Source: Charina bottae (lineage: Eukaryota; Chordata; Lepidosauria; Squamata; Charinaidae). From it: a stretch of DNA of 64,000 bases. A program made the translations under genes and the position numbers. Location of the stretch: positions 58,619,501 through 58,683,500 of the forward strand of contig JALMGJ010000006.1 of NCBI GenBank assembly GCA_023362775.1, read 5' to 3'. Positions 43,441 to 54,781 of this stretch are shown in pieces; position 1 is the stretch's first letter; each line of letters begins with the position of its first letter. The notes below the pieces were generated by a model. That model ran no database searches, had not been told where the DNA came from, and saw only the letters and a program-made list of their open reading frames with translations.

Positions 43441-44029
43441 AGGGTAGATATGTGGTGGTAGAAGCTACATTGCATGAGACCAAGACTCTGATAATGGGAA
43501 TTTATGAAGATTGGGATTGCCTGATTTAAAACTGTATTTTGCAGCCATTTGTTTGGTTTGAATGAAAGAGTGGGTGCTGCTGAGAAATAAAAGAATTTTA
43601 GAATTAGAAGAGCAGAATCTGAGGTTTGGATGCCATGGTTTTCTATAGTATGATGAAACTAAGGTTAATGTAGATTTTAAAACTCACTACATCAGAATTG
43701 CCATATTGAGAATATGGAATAGATATAAACCCAGACTGTGCCTGAAAATGCCTTTATGGGTCTGAGCACAAGAAGCATTTTATAGGAAAGAAACACCAGG
43801 TAAAGAGAAATGGTTAACCTATTGAGAGTTGTTAGAACAAGAAGGTGGAGAATGTAAGATGAAATCAAAAGAATAATTGGCTGCAGGGGATTTAATTTTC
43901 AGTGGTTTTCATATGCACAGCTAAGAGAAAGATTCAATATAGATAACAGGACATTTGGGATAGAGCAACAAAAGACAGAATTTGAAGTTGAATTACAAAT
44001 GATGAACATGTAATTTCCAAAATCTCCCG

Positions 44030-44073
44030 GAGTCGCTCTTAGAGTGAGATGGGCAGTGATGAAATTCGAAATA

Positions 44074-44108
<35 letters not shown>

Positions 44109-44109
44109 A
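44030..44109 (+). mobile_element. L2-type tail with (AAAT)n
   Basis: CGGAGTCGCTCTTAGAGTGAG, GATGGGCAG and then an ATAAATAAAT run (44073-44109) form the terminal segment of an L2-type element, plus orientation, inside the L1 ORF2 remnant. Confidence 0.6.
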
Positions 44110-44114
44110 ATGTA

Positions 44115-44525
44115 TACAGGTAGTCCTCACTTAACAACCACAATTGGGACTGGAATTTTGGTTGCTAAGCGAAGCAGTCATTAAGCGAATCTAACCCGAT
44201 TTTATGACCTTTTTTGAAGCAGCTGTTAAACGAATCACCACAAGTGTTAAGCAAACCATGTGGTTGTTAAATGAATCATGTGGTTCCCCATTGATTTTGC
44301 TTGCCAGAAGCCAGCTGGGAAGGTCAAAAATGGCGATCACGTGACCATGGGATGCTGTGATGGTCATAAATACAAACTGGTCACCAAGCACCTAAATTGT
44401 GATCATGTGACCACGGGGATGCTGCGACGGTCATAAGTGTGAGGACCAGTTGCAAGTGGGTTTTTTTTCAGCACTAAGTCCGAACCATCACTAAATGAAT
44501 GGTTGTTAAGCAAGGACTACCTGTA
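44115..44525. mobile_element. Palindromic MITE, TACAGGTAGTCC family (411 bp)
   Basis: Terminal inverted repeats TACAGGTAGTCCT and AGGACTACCTGTA, with TA at both edges as expected for a TA target duplication (Tc1/mariner-like), although the superfamily is inferred. The interior has repeated GTTAAGCGAA-type and GATCACGTGACC blocks on both sides of the centre, giving an overall inverted structure. No coding capacity. It split the L1 ORF2 C-terminal region. Confidence 0.82.
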
Positions 44526-45424
44526 GCCTCCTGCTGAAATTTGAAATGGAGGACGAACAAATGAAAGAGTGTATGACAAAATAGGCTAAAAATTTTGGAT
44601 ATAACATATTGTTGGAATAGTGCGAAAACACATGGTTGAAAGGACTGAAAGTTATATTCTATCATAACTTAAAAGAGAATTTCAATAAAATGATGTACCG
44701 TTGGTATATGACTCCAGAAAAACTAGCCAGAATGTATAAGGGTACTTCAAACGTAACTTGGAAATGGGCAACACAAATGGTCATTTTATCATGCCTGGTG
44801 GACTTGTAAAAATGCCAGAAAATTTTGGATTCAAATACATGCACTGATACAAATTTTAAAGACTAAGATTCAACTGAAACAATAATTTTTCTTATTGGGA
44901 TTAATGGGCGGACAACTAGAAAAGAGCCATGGAAGACTATTTTTATATATGATCTATGAGACTACTATATGCACAAAAATGGAAAGATGCTTATATACCC
45001 ACAATGGAGGAATGGTTGGTGAAGATGATGGAACTAGCAGAGATGGCAAAATTAACTTGTTTGCTTAGAGAAAGATAAACTATTACATTTATTAGTGACT
45101 GGAAATCCCTTATGGACTTTTTGCTGAAAAAAGAAAATAATGAACTTGTGATTTATGGCTTTGATGATTAGAAAGGGTAGCTTATGGAAAAAGGAAATTA
45201 TGATGTTACCTTAAAGAGAGAGGGTAAAATATAAATGCATTTATAACTGCTGCCAAAAGGATCAGAAGCTGCTTCTTTATAATCTTTTCTTTTCTTTTTC
45301 TTCTTTCTTTCTTACTTATTCACTATTCTTTTTTATTTTGTTTGTTTCTTTTCTAATATTTGTATTGCTTTTATCCTGTTAATTTTTCCCCCCAATAAAA
45401 AGCGATGTCCCAAAAAAAAGCAAC

Positions 45425-46189
45425 GAAGGGCTCTTTCAGTATTTGCTAGAAAAAATGTTTGCAATTCCTTCTAGTTGAAGAGATAAAGTGTGGAGTTCTT
45501 TTGTGAACTCTTTAAGAAGCTCATCCATTGTTGGCAGAAATGTGTAGCAAATGATGGTAATTATGTGGAAAAGTAAATATAGATAACAAAAGAGCTAATT
45601 TAAAGGATTATTTTCCTGTTTCATTTATTAAAATATCCATACTTAAACTAAAGTTTTGGAGGTGGCAATGTTACTTTTTCATTCAACCCTCATGTGTACA
45701 TGTAGATAGATAGATAAAGATAGTAACACGGGCTTAATAGGTTACAAGATTAATATTTAAGGCTATATAAAACTTTGATCTGGACATTCAATTTAAAGTT
45801 TGAATCTATTTTCTGAATTGTATCAGAAAGTTGGAGCTAATTCTCAAATTGAACCGAAGGCCTCCAATTTGATTCAAAGATGCACAAGAGCCTTTTAAAA
45901 AATTACTATGGAAAATCCATTTGCACTGATTTTGCACTGATTTTCAAATGGATTCAAATTATGATCTGATTTGGAGCTGATCCACACATTTTTGCTGAAA
46001 GATATTCATTAGTAAGAAGATTTTCTCATGTTGAAGCAAGTTTAACAATGAGTAAGATGCCTCTCTCTCTTTCTTAAGCAGATGGAAAAAACTAGATTTA
46101 TTCAAGTTCAAGGAAAAAAGAAAGACAAGAAAGCCCAGCTTAAATACTGGCATCACATGGGTGTGCAAATTTGGATTTAACAAAGGACT
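45425..46189. other. No gene seen
   Basis: A+T-rich sequence between the old L1 and the full-length BovB; a short AGAT run at 45705-45722. Nothing else recognised. Confidence 0.45.
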
Positions 46190-46301
46190 ACAGTGCTCTG
46201 TCCCCTTCATGGATCACTGCCTTGTCGTGGCGAAGGGGCTTGCGTAACTCAATGAAGTCAGGTCAAGAAGAACAGGTCATGATGGAGAGTTCTGACAAAA
46301 C

Positions 46302-46997
46302 GTGGTCCAAAACTGGAGGAGGGAATGGCAAACCACTCCAGTATCCTTGCCAAGAAAACCTATGGACAGTATCAAAAGGCTAAAAGATATGACGCCCGAA
46401 GATGAGCCCCTCAGGTCGGAAGGTGTCCAAAATGCTACTGGGGAAGAGCGGAGGGCAATTCCGAGTAGCTCCAGAAAGAGTGAAACGGCTGGGCCAAAGC
46501 CAAAAGGACGCTCAGTTGTGGATGTGTATGGAAGTGGAAGGAAAGTCCGATGCTGTAAAGAACAATATTGCATAGGAACCTGGAATGTAAGATCTATGAA
46601 TCAAGGTAAGCTGGATGTGGTCAAACATGAGATGACAAGATTGAACATCGACATCTTGGGAATCAGCGAACTAAAATGGACAGGAATGGGCGAATTTAAT
46701 TCAGGAGACCATTATATATACTACTGTGGGCAAGAATCCCTTAGAAGAAATGGAGTAGCTCTCATAGTCAATAAAAGAGTGGGAAAGGCAGTACTGGGGT
46801 ACAACCTCAAAAACGACAGAATGCTTTCAGTTCGAATCCAAGGCAAACCATTCAACATCACAGTGATCCAAGTCTATGCCTCAACCGCTGATGCCGAAGA
46901 AGCTGAAGTTGACCGGTTCTATGAAGACCTACAACACCTTCTAGAACTAACACTAACTAAAAGATGTCCTTTTCATCATAGGGGACTGGAATGCTAA
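46302..46997 (+). pseudogene. BovB endonuclease domain, N-terminal part
   Basis: The frame opens at 46302 with leader-derived residues and reaches the apurinic-like endonuclease at about residue 91: CIGTWNVRSMNQGKLD, then DILGISELKWTGMG (catalytic E) and ITVIQVYASTADAEE. Near 46955 a base loss in an A-rich stretch shifts the frame; the next block (VLFIIGDWNAKVG, catalytic D-N) is read in another frame at 46963-47250. The domain nicks target DNA for reverse transcription. The true translation start is unknown. Confidence 0.88.
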
Positions 46998-47161
46998 AGT
47001 AGGAAGTCAAAAAATAACCGGAATAACAGGCAAGTTTGGCCTCGGAGTACAAAATGAAGCAGGGCAAAGGCTAATAGAGTTTTGTCAAGAGAACACGCTG
47101 GTCATAGCAAACACTCTTTTCCAACAACACAAAAGACGACTCTACACATGGACATCACCAG

Positions 47162-49040
47162 ATGGTCAATACCGAAATCAGATTGATTATATACTTTGCA
47201 GCCAAAGATGGAGAAGCTCTATACAATCAGCAAAAACAAGACCTGGAGCTTGACTGTGGCTCAGATCATGAGCTTCTTATCGCAAAATTTAGGCTTAAAT
47301 TGAAGAACGTAGGGAAAACCACTAGACCACTCAGGTATGACCTAAATCATATCCCTTATGAATATACAGTGGAGGTGAGGAATAGATTTAAAGGATTAGA
47401 TCTGGTAGACAGAGTGCCTGAAGAACTATGGATGGAGGTTCGTAACATTGTACAGGAGGCAGCAACTAAAACCATCCAAAAGAAAAAGAAATGCAAGAAA
47501 GCAAAGTGGCTGTCTGATGAGGCTTTACAAATAGCTGAGGAAAGAAGGGAAGCAAAAGGCAAGGGAGAAAGGGAAAGATATAACCAACTGAATGCAGATT
47601 TCCAGAGAATAGCAAGGAGAGATAAGAAGGCCTTCTTAAATGAACAATGCAAAGAAATCGAGAAAAACAATAGAATGGGGAAGACTAGAGATCTCTTCAA
47701 GAAAATCGGAGATATCAAGGGAACGTTTTGTGCAAAGATGGGCATGATAAAGGACAAAAAAGGCAGGGACTTAACAGAAGCAGAAGAGATTAAGAAGAGG
47801 TGGCAAGAATACACAGAAGAACTATACAAGAAAGATCTTAATATCCCTGATAAGTATGATGGTGTGGTCACTGAGCTTGAGCCGGACATCCTAGAGAGTG
47901 AAGTCAAGTGGTCCTTAGGAAGCATTACTAACAACAAAGCTAGCGGAGAAGACAGTATCCCAGCTGAGCTATTTAAAATCCTAAAAGATGATGCTGTTAA
48001 AGTGCTGCACTCAATATGCCAACAAATTTGGAAAACTCAACAGTGGCCACAGGATTGGAAAAGGTCAGTTTACGTTCCAATTCCAAAGAAAGGCAATGCC
48101 AAAGAATGTTCAAACTACTGTACAATTGCGCTCATTTCACATGCTAGCAAGGTTATGCTCAAAATCCTACAAGCTAGGCTTCAGCAGTATGTGAACCGAG
48201 AACTACTAGAAGTGCAAGCTGGGTTTCAAAGAGGCAGAGGAACTAGAGATCAGATTGCCAACATTTGCTGGATCATGGAAAAAGCAAGAGAGTTCCAGAA
48301 AAACATCTACTTCTGCTTCATTGACTACGCTAAAGCCTTTGATTGTGTGGATCACAACAAACTGTGGCAAATTCTTAAAGAGATGGGAGTACCAGACCAC
48401 CTTACCTGTCTCCTGAGAAACCTGTATGCGGGTCAAGAAGCAACAGTTAGAACCGGACATGGAACAACCGACTGGTTCAAAATTGGGAAAGGAGTACGAC
48501 AAGGCTGTATATTATCACCCTGCTTATTTAACTTATATGCAGAGTACATTGTGAGAAATGCCGGGCTGGATGAATCACAAGCCGGAGTTAAGATTGCTGG
48601 GAGAAATATCAACAACCTCAGATATGCAGACGATACCACCCTAATGGCAGAAAGTGAAGAGGAACTAAAGAGCCTCTTGATGAGGGTGAAAGGAGAGAGT
48701 GCAAAAGCTGGCTTGAAACTCAACATTAAAAAAATCCAGATCATGGCATCTGGTCCCATCACTTCCTGGCAAATAGAAGGGGAAGAAATGGAAGCAGTGA
48801 CAGATTTTGTTTTCTTGGGCTCCAAGATCACCACAGATGGTGACTGCAGCCATGAAATTAAAAGACGCTTGCTCCTTGGGAGGAAAGCTATGGCAAACCT
48901 AGACAGCATATTAAAAAGCAGAGACATCACCTTGCCGACAAAGGTCCGTATAGTTAAAGCTATGGTTTTTCCAGTAGTAATGTATGGCTGTGAGAGTTGG
49001 ACTATAAGGAAGGCTGAGCGCCGAAGAACTGATGCTTTTG
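47162..49040 (+). pseudogene. BovB reverse transcriptase, interrupted
   Basis: After a +1 shift near 47253 (an extra T compared with the copy at 52411) the frame carries SDHELL (last endonuclease motif), KKKCKKAKWLSDEALQ, then RT: NNKASGEDSIPAELFK, WKRSVYVPIPKKGN, FIDYAKAFDCVDHNKLW, GVRQGCILSPCLFNLY and LRYADDTTLMA at about residue 485, followed by the thumb and YGCESWTIRKAERR. BovB sequence stops at 49040, where an L1 derivative enters, and resumes at 51321. The YADD active site is intact. RYRTIAL is changed to YCTIAL near 48118. Confidence 0.92.
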
Positions 49041-51302
49041 TTTTTTTGTTTTTATTAAATTTTATTAAGTTTTACAATACATAATAAAATTTAAAGTAGA
49101 AAAAGAAATAGAAACAGAAATACAAAATAAGAAAAAGATAAAGAAAAAGTGAAGTCAAGAAATAATAAGCAAAGAAAATATAGAAAATAGATGTCCTCCA
49201 ATCTATCTTTGAACTTAAAGTACAACAATTGATTTTAAATGTTAGTACTTCATACAGTATACAGGAACTTTTCTTTGTCATATGCCTTTTGATTTCTTTA
49301 ATCCAATCTTCTAACCTTCATCTTACTGTCTCCCAATAATCCATCTTTGGCTTCCACTCCTTGAAGTAGTAGTTAAATGTTGAATGTTCATTACTACATA
49401 TTTATATCTTCAATAAAGACCAATTAGTATAACAAATAAAAGCCTTATTTACTTCTAATAAACTACAATATATTCTATTCATATTATGACTCATAACCTA
49501 ACATGTTATGTAACTTAATACATAATTTAGCAATTCTTATAGTGTTCATACATATATATTTCTATAATTTAATTCTAATATATATATATATATCTCCATA
49601 AAAAAGGAATTCTTGAATCTCAATTATCCATCTGTAATTTCCATTCCTTGTAGTAGTGTCCATTTAAACTAAATGCATAATCTATCATATCACTTAACCT
49701 AATAGCTAATATATCAATTCTTATAATATTCATACAATACATATTGATATATATCATCCTGTAGTAACCATCATTCTAATTCCATCATATCATTATCTTC
49801 TCATAAATATATCTCTAAGGAAAACAATATTCTATAATATCAACTTGTGTTTGTATTTAGCATCTTACATTTAGAATATCACTTTTTATATATCCATACA
49901 GTTTCTCATAACAATTCAAGTCCATATTTTTTCATTAACCTTTATATCCATACAGTTTCTCATATCTTCTGTTTAGGTTATGCCAAAATCACAATACACT
50001 GTGGGAGATTCGCAATATACAGCCTGCTCTTTTCTATATCTCATATAGAATATCAGAGCAACCTTCTCTCCCTTTCCACATATTTCACAACATCCATCCA
50101 ACTGTGCACCCATATTTTCACTCTGTCTCCACTGCCACAACATATCTATACCAAGATTGTAGTGTAAAGCCTTCAGAATGTTCTTCTGAACTAATATACT
50201 CAAAATTTCCTCCTTCTGTTTCTCCTCCACTTGAAAAACATTTTTCCTTTCTGTCTCCGTTTCTGTTCTCTGTTCTTTCTCTCTGTTTTGCAGAGTTACG
50301 AACAGTAATTCCAACGACCTTTGAATATTTGAAAAAGCCTCAGTAATCTCTCTTCTGAGCTCCTCAGGTACAAGTTGGAAAGCCATCTTTCCTGTGTCCT
50401 TCAAATTAAAACAACAACCCTTCTAGTCAAAACAATAATCATGTAATCTGTCCATGGAATACTACCAGCAGAATCTATTAAGCAGAACGTCGTTGTTGTT
50501 GTTTTTTTTTTAAAGTCAAAAGAAAAAAGAAAGTTCCAATAATCCAAAATACAGGAGAGAATAATATTTTAAACAGTTTATAGAAGGAGAAATAAAAAAT
50601 ATATTCCAAATGAAGCAAAATCCAACCAGGGAGGATGTAGAAAAAGACGACAAGGAAAAAAACACGTTACCCTGTGTTTTTATTCTTCAAACTGCGAGCT
50701 TTCGTTCTTCAAGCTGCAAGCTGCTTAATCCAAACAAAGAGTTTCTCAAAAAATGAATAGTCATTTAGTTTATCAAGCGAAGAATTACAAACAGAGTCTC
50801 TTAAATCCCTCTAATACAAAAGAGAAGTAAAAAAAAAAAAAAAATGCAGACGTTTCATTATGTTGCAAATATAGAGTCCTTCAAACTTCCACCAGAATCA
50901 GTTATAGCAAAGAAAGCACAAAGTTAGCCAACATTTTCAACAAAGTCCAGAAAATAGATCTTAGATTTCAAAAATATTTTAATCTAAAAAAAACATTCCT
51001 AAAGTGATCTAAAAGCGGCTGGGCGCTCTTGTGTCTCTTCAAAGAGACTTGTTTCCCCTGCGAGAGCCTGATATATCTCGGCCATTGCCTTGCACTTACC
51101 CTGTTCCTTCCGCGGTGGAAAACTACAGAAAAAACAAGGGTAGGCAATCCCAATGGCCCCACGAGTAATCTTCTGGTCTCCCCTTCTCCAGGGGAAAAAA
51201 AACTTCAGTGGACCACAACTTCTGCAATCCACGCAAGCAAGGGAAATTCAGTCAGTTCTGAGAAATCTGACTGGTCGAGCTGGCAGCCAAGCCTGGAGTG
51301 TT
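49041..51302 (-). mobile_element. 2.26-kb L1 derivative inserted in BovB
   Basis: The 18-bp repeat GAAGAACTGATGCTTTTG at 49023-49040 and 51303-51320 is a clean target duplication. A T run at 49041-49047 is the poly(A) end, so the element is on the minus strand with its 5' end at 51302. It has a GC-richer 5' part (about 50970-51302), one 143-codon frame and an A+T-rich 3' part. No endonuclease or RT is present. Like 9309-12516, it appears to be an internally deleted L1 that depends on another element. Confidence 0.8.
49973..50404 (-). CDS. 143-aa ORF1-like frame of the L1 derivative
   Basis: Starts MKDTGKMAFQLVPEELRREITEAFSNIQRSLELL, then a charged stretch REKEQRTETETERKNVFQVEEKQKEEI that looks helical or coiled-coil, and ends in CEICGKGEKVALIFY. 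By position after the 5' UTR and by the helical, charged composition it resembles the N-terminal part of an L1 ORF1 protein, but the RNA-binding core is missing. I cannot confirm homology by eye. Confidence 0.4.
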   Translation of the reverse strand: MKDTGKMAFQLVPEELRREITEAFSNIQRSLELLFVTLQNREKEQRTETETERKNVFQVEEKQKEEILSILVQKNILKALHYNLGIDMLWQWRQSENMGAQLDGCCEICGKGEKVALIFYMRYRKEQAVYCESPTVYCDFGIT

Positions 51303-51320
51303 GAAGAACTGATGCTTTTG

Positions 51321-51682
51321 AACTGTGGTGCTGGAGAAGACTCTTGAGAGTCCCTTGGACTGCAAGGAGGTCAAACCAGTCAATCCTAAAGGAAATCAAC
51401 CCTGACTGCTCATTGGAAGGACAGATGCTGAAGCTGAAGCTCAAATACTTTGGCCACCTAATGCGAAGAGAGGACTCACTGGAAAAGACCCTGATGCTGG
51501 GAAAGACTGAAGGCAAAAGGAGAAGGGGACGGCAGAGGATGAGATGGTTAGATAGCATCACCGATGTAATGAACATGAATTTGAGTAAACTCTGAGAGAC
51601 AGTGGAGGACAGGAAGGCCTGGCGTGCTATGGTCCATGAGGTCACAAAGAGTCGGACACGACTAAACGACTGAACAACTAAA
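51321..51682 (+). pseudogene. BovB ORF2 C-terminus, continuation after the insertion
   Basis: Continues from 49040 with ELWCWRRL-type sequence (here ELCCWRRLLRVPWTARRSNQ), YFGHLMRREDSLEKTLMLGK and MNMNLSKL, then TGA at about 51593-51595 where the other copies have CGA or CGG, followed by the 3' end of the element. Confidence 0.9.
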
Positions 51683-51763
51683 ACAGTGCTCTGTAACTCT
51701 TTTTTGTAGATAGCTCACTTCCTGACAAAAGCAGTCCATTGTTCCACCTCCTATGGTATAGGT

Positions 51764-52009
51764 CAGGGGTGGGCAACGTCAGGCCCGTGGGCCATTTAAG
51801 GCCCATGGGGCTCCCACCCGCAAACCCTGCCCCTTCCATGCGATTGGCTCCCACCCGCAAACCCCACCCCCCAGTGCTTGTGATTGGCTCCCGCCCGCAA
51901 ACTCCGGCCCCCGGTCTGCGGAAATCCCAGAAACCCTGGCCCCCAACCCCCGGTCCCCGGTTATAAATATCCAAATGGCCCTTGGCAGAAAAAAGGTTCC
52001 CCGCCCCTG
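51764..52009. mobile_element. Short hAT MITE, CAGGGGTGGGCAA family (246 bp)
   Basis: Termini CAGGGGTGGGCAAC and GTTCCCCGCCCCTG with octamers GTATAGGT (51756-51763) and GTCTAGGT (52010-52017), 7 of 8 identical. The interior is GC-rich with repeated CGATTGGCTCCC-CCGCAAACC units, also seen at 34560-34640. Non-coding. It lies just right of the full-length BovB. Confidence 0.8.
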
Positions 52010-52189
52010 GTCTAGGTGTATTGGAGGGAACAGAAAACTATTACCTCAACTCTGGTATTGATAATATAATCAATAATCCCAAATAAAGCCACTGTAGGAT
52101 GAAGGCTTCTTCACTGAAGGTTATGGACTATAATCTACCATGGTGCTCTTGTATGGGTTGATAGATATTTTTTGACCTCCCATTCTAGA

Positions 52190-52275
52190 GCTAAGAGTGA
52201 CTGGCCCAAAGTCAGCAAGTTTCCATGCATAAAAGAGGATTAGAACTTGTATTTTCCTGCTTCTAGTCCAGCACT
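52190..52275 (-). mobile_element. Squam1/Sauria SINE remnant
   Basis: The reverse complement reads GGCCAGTGCTGGACTAGAAG, CAAGTTCTAATCCTC and TTTGGGCCAGTCAC, the head and central part of the SINE seen at 23016-23250. Flanking parts are too diverged to call. Confidence 0.6.
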
Positions 52276-52459
52276 GGCCCTCACTTAATACAGTATATAT
52301 GTACTTTTATATACCAATCTGGAAGGAGGTTTTTTTTAAAGACTAGAATGAAGGATAAAAAGCCAAAGATGGAGAAGCTCTATACAATCAGCAAAAACAA
52401 GACCTGGAGCTGACTGTGGCTCAGATCATGAGCTTCTTATTGCAAAATTTAGGCTTAAA

Positions 52460-54259
52460 TTGAAGAATGTAGAGAAAACCACTAGACCAATCAGGTATGA
52501 CCTAAATCATATCCCTTATGAATATACAGTGGAAGTGAGGAATAGATTTAAAGGATTAGATCTGGTAGACAGAGTGCCTGAAGAACTATGGATGGAGGTT
52601 CGTAACATTGTACAGGAGGCAGCAACTAAAACCATCCCAAAGAAAAAGAAATGCAAGAAAGCAAAGTGGCTGACTGATGAGGCTTTACAAATAGCTGAGG
52701 AAAGAAGGGAAGCAAAAGGCAAGGGAGAAAGGGAAAGATATAAACAACTGAATGCAGAATTCCAGAGAATAGCAAGGAGAGATAAGAAGGCCTTCTTAAA
52801 TGAACAATGCAAAGAAATCGAGGAAAACAATAGAATGGGGAAGACTAGAGATCTCTTCAAGAAAATCGGAGATATCAAGGGAACGTTTTGTGCAAAGATG
52901 GGCATGATAAAGGACAAAAAAGGCAGGGACCTAACAGAAGCAGAAGAGATTAAGAAGAGGTGGCAAGAATACACAGAAGAACTATACAAGAAAGATCTTA
53001 ATATCCCTGATAAATACGATGGTGTGGTCACTGAGCTTGAGCCGGACATCCTAGAGAGTGAAGTCAAGTGGTCCTTAGGAAGCATTACTAACAACAAAGC
53101 TAGCGGAGAAGACAGTATCCCAGCTGAGCTATTTAAAATCCTAAAAGATGATGCTGTTAAAGTGCTGCACTCAATATGCCAACAAATTTGGAAAACTCAA
53201 CAGTGGCCACAGGATTGGAAAAGGTCAGTTTACGTTCCAATTCCAAAGAAAGGCAATGCCAAAGAATGTTCAAACTACCGTACAATTGCGCTCATTTCAC
53301 ATGCCAGCAAGGTTATGCTCAAAATCCTACAAGCTAGGCTTCAGCAGCATGTGAACCGAGAACTACCAGAAGTGCAAGCTGGGTTTCGAAGAGGCAGAGG
53401 AACTAGAGATCAGATTGCCAACATTCGCTGGATCATGGAAAAAGCAAGAGAGTTCCAGAAAAACATCTACTTCTGCTTCATTGACTACGCTAAAGCCTTT
53501 GATTGTGTGGATCACAACAAACTGTGGCAAATTCTTAAAGAGATGGGAGTACCAGACCACCTTACCTGTCTCCTGAGAAACCTGTATGTGGGTCAAGAAG
53601 CAACAGTTAGAACCAGACATGGAACAACCGACTGGTTCAAAATTGGGAAAGGAGTACGACAAGGCTGTATATTATCACCCTGCTTATTTAACTTATATGC
53701 AGAGTACATCATGAGAAATGCCGGGCTGGATGAATCACAAGCCGGAGTTAAGATTGCCGGGAAAAATATCAACAACCTCAGATATGCAGACGATACCACC
53801 CTAATGGCAGAAAGTGAAGAGGAACTAAAGAGCCTCTTGATGAGGGTGAAAGAGGAGAGTGCAAAAGCTGGCTTGAAACTCAACATTAAAAAAACCCAGA
53901 TCATGGCATCTGGTCCCATCACTTCCTGGCAAATAGAAGGGGAAGAAATGGAAGCAGTGACAGATTTTATTTTCTTGGGCTCCAAGATCACCGCAGACGG
54001 TGACTGCAGCCATGAAATTAAAAGACGCTTGCTCCTTGGAAGGAAAGCTATGGCAAACCTAGACAGCATATTAAAAAGCAGAGACATCACCTTGCCGACA
54101 AAGGTCCGTATAGTTAAAGCTATGGTTTTTCCAGTAGCAATGTATGGCTGTGAGAGTTGGACCATAAGGAAGGCTGAGCGCCGAAGAATTGATGCTTTCG
54201 AGCTGTGGTGCTGGAGAAGACTCTTGAGAGTCCCTTGGACTGCAAGGAGGTCAAACTAG
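52460..54259 (+). pseudogene. BovB reverse transcriptase, open to one late stop
   Basis: A 599-residue frame with KKKCKKAKWLTDEALQ, NNKASGEDSIPAELFK, RSVYVPIPKKGNAKECSNYRT, FIDYAKAFDCVDHNKLW, GVRQGCILSPCLFNLY and LRYADDTTLMA (about residue 440), then YGCESWTIRKAERRRIDAFELWCWRR. TAG at 54257-54259 replaces the CAG glutamine found in the other copies (RRSNQSILKEI); the same frame continues to TGA at 54551-54553. The first ATG here is internal to the original protein. The RT copies LINE RNA at the nicked target. The endonuclease is missing, so it is not autonomous. Confidence 0.92.
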
Positions 54260-54553
54260 TCAATCCTAAAGGAAATCAACCCTGACTGCTCATTGGAAGG
54301 ACAGATGCTGAAGCTGAAGCTCAAATACTTTGGCCACCTAATGAGAAGAGAGGACTCACTGGAAAAGACCCTGATGCTGGGAAAGACTGAGGGCAAAAGG
54401 AGAAGGGGACGGCAGAGGATGAGATGGTTAGATAGCATCACCGATGTAATGAACATGAATTTGAGTAAACTCCGAGAGACAGTGGAGGACAGGAAGGCCT
54501 GGCGTGCTATGGTCCATGAGGTCACGAAGAGTCGGACACGACTGAACGACTGA
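54260..54553 (+). pseudogene. BovB ORF2 C-terminal continuation
   Basis: In-frame continuation after the stop: SILKEINPDCSLEGQMLKLKLK, YFGHLMRREDSLEKTLMLGK, GKRRRGRQRMRWLDSITDVM and LRETVEDRKAWRAMVHEV, ending at TGA 54551-54553. This basic C-terminal end is the part most often retained in truncated copies elsewhere in the window. Confidence 0.9.
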
Positions 54554-54781
54554 ACAACAACAACAGAATGAAGGAGCTTAGGAAAAGTAGCAATCTAATA
54601 GGGAAGGAAGTTACATTGCATGGAAAAACTTTTAGATTTCTAAGGCCAGCCAATCCAAAACAACTCTGAGTGGCATACAACATTTAAAAAGCAGACAAAA
54701 AACAGCAATGATCAAATGATGAAGTGACACAGAAGACCTGGCATTATGTTGAAAAGCTATTTTTCATGCCATGAATCTATG

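Larger units (their letters stand above)
43510..45080 (+). pseudogene. L1 ORF2 C-terminal domain remnant
   Basis: Segments include LGLPDLKLYFAAICLVWMKEWVLLRNKRILELE, then after two insertions [26 protein letters not shown] (44691-44768) and [17 protein letters not shown] sequence, which follow the order of the squamate L1 ORF2 C-terminus including its W-C/H-W-C zinc-knuckle area (here mostly degenerated). The RT palm with F/YADD is absent, so a large internal deletion separates this from the endonuclease part. Several stops and shifts. Confidence 0.8.
40706..45414 (+). mobile_element. Old L1 LINE with ORF1 and ORF2 remnants and nested insertions
   Basis: Recognisable parts in order: probable 5' UTR (40706 onward), ORF1 (about 41640-43090), the start of ORF2 with its endonuclease (43194-43440), a gap where most of RT is deleted, and the C-terminal domain (43510-45080), then a CT-rich 3' UTR with AATAAA at about 45395 and a short A run. 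A candidate target repeat AAAAAGCAAC lies at 40696-40705 and 45415-45424. Five later insertions interrupt it. Protein similarity is to squamate L1. The 5' boundary depends on the weak target repeat; everything right of 41970 is firm. Confidence 0.8.
46202..51682 (+). mobile_element. Full-length BovB (RTE LINE) split by an L1 derivative
   Basis: A 12-bp direct repeat ACAGTGCTCTGT flanks the unit at 46190-46201 and 51683-51694. The 5' part has the BovB leader (CTTCATGGATCACTGCCTTG) and the 3' end has GACTGAACAACTAAA. Removing the 49041-51302 insertion and one copy of its 18-bp target repeat leaves 3,201 bp, the usual length of a complete BovB. It carries endonuclease and RT domains on one strand. 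Frameshifts near 46955 and 47253, the insertion and a late stop at about 51594 disable it. Confidence 0.93.
52356..54564 (+). mobile_element. BovB LINE, 5'-truncated, nearly intact RT
   Basis: An 11-bp direct repeat AGAATGAAGGA at 52345-52355 and 54565-54575 bounds the insertion. It begins within the endonuclease end (GGAGAAGCTCTATACAATCAG) and runs to the AAC tail. Over the shared region it differs from the copy at 46202-51682 by scattered single bases only, so both are recent insertions of one lineage. Confidence 0.95.

Noticed and set aside
47356..48930. Minus-strand frames of 165-193 codons opposite BovB RT (also 52516-54165)
   Set aside because: They are antisense shadows of the BovB RT frame and recur identically opposite both copies.
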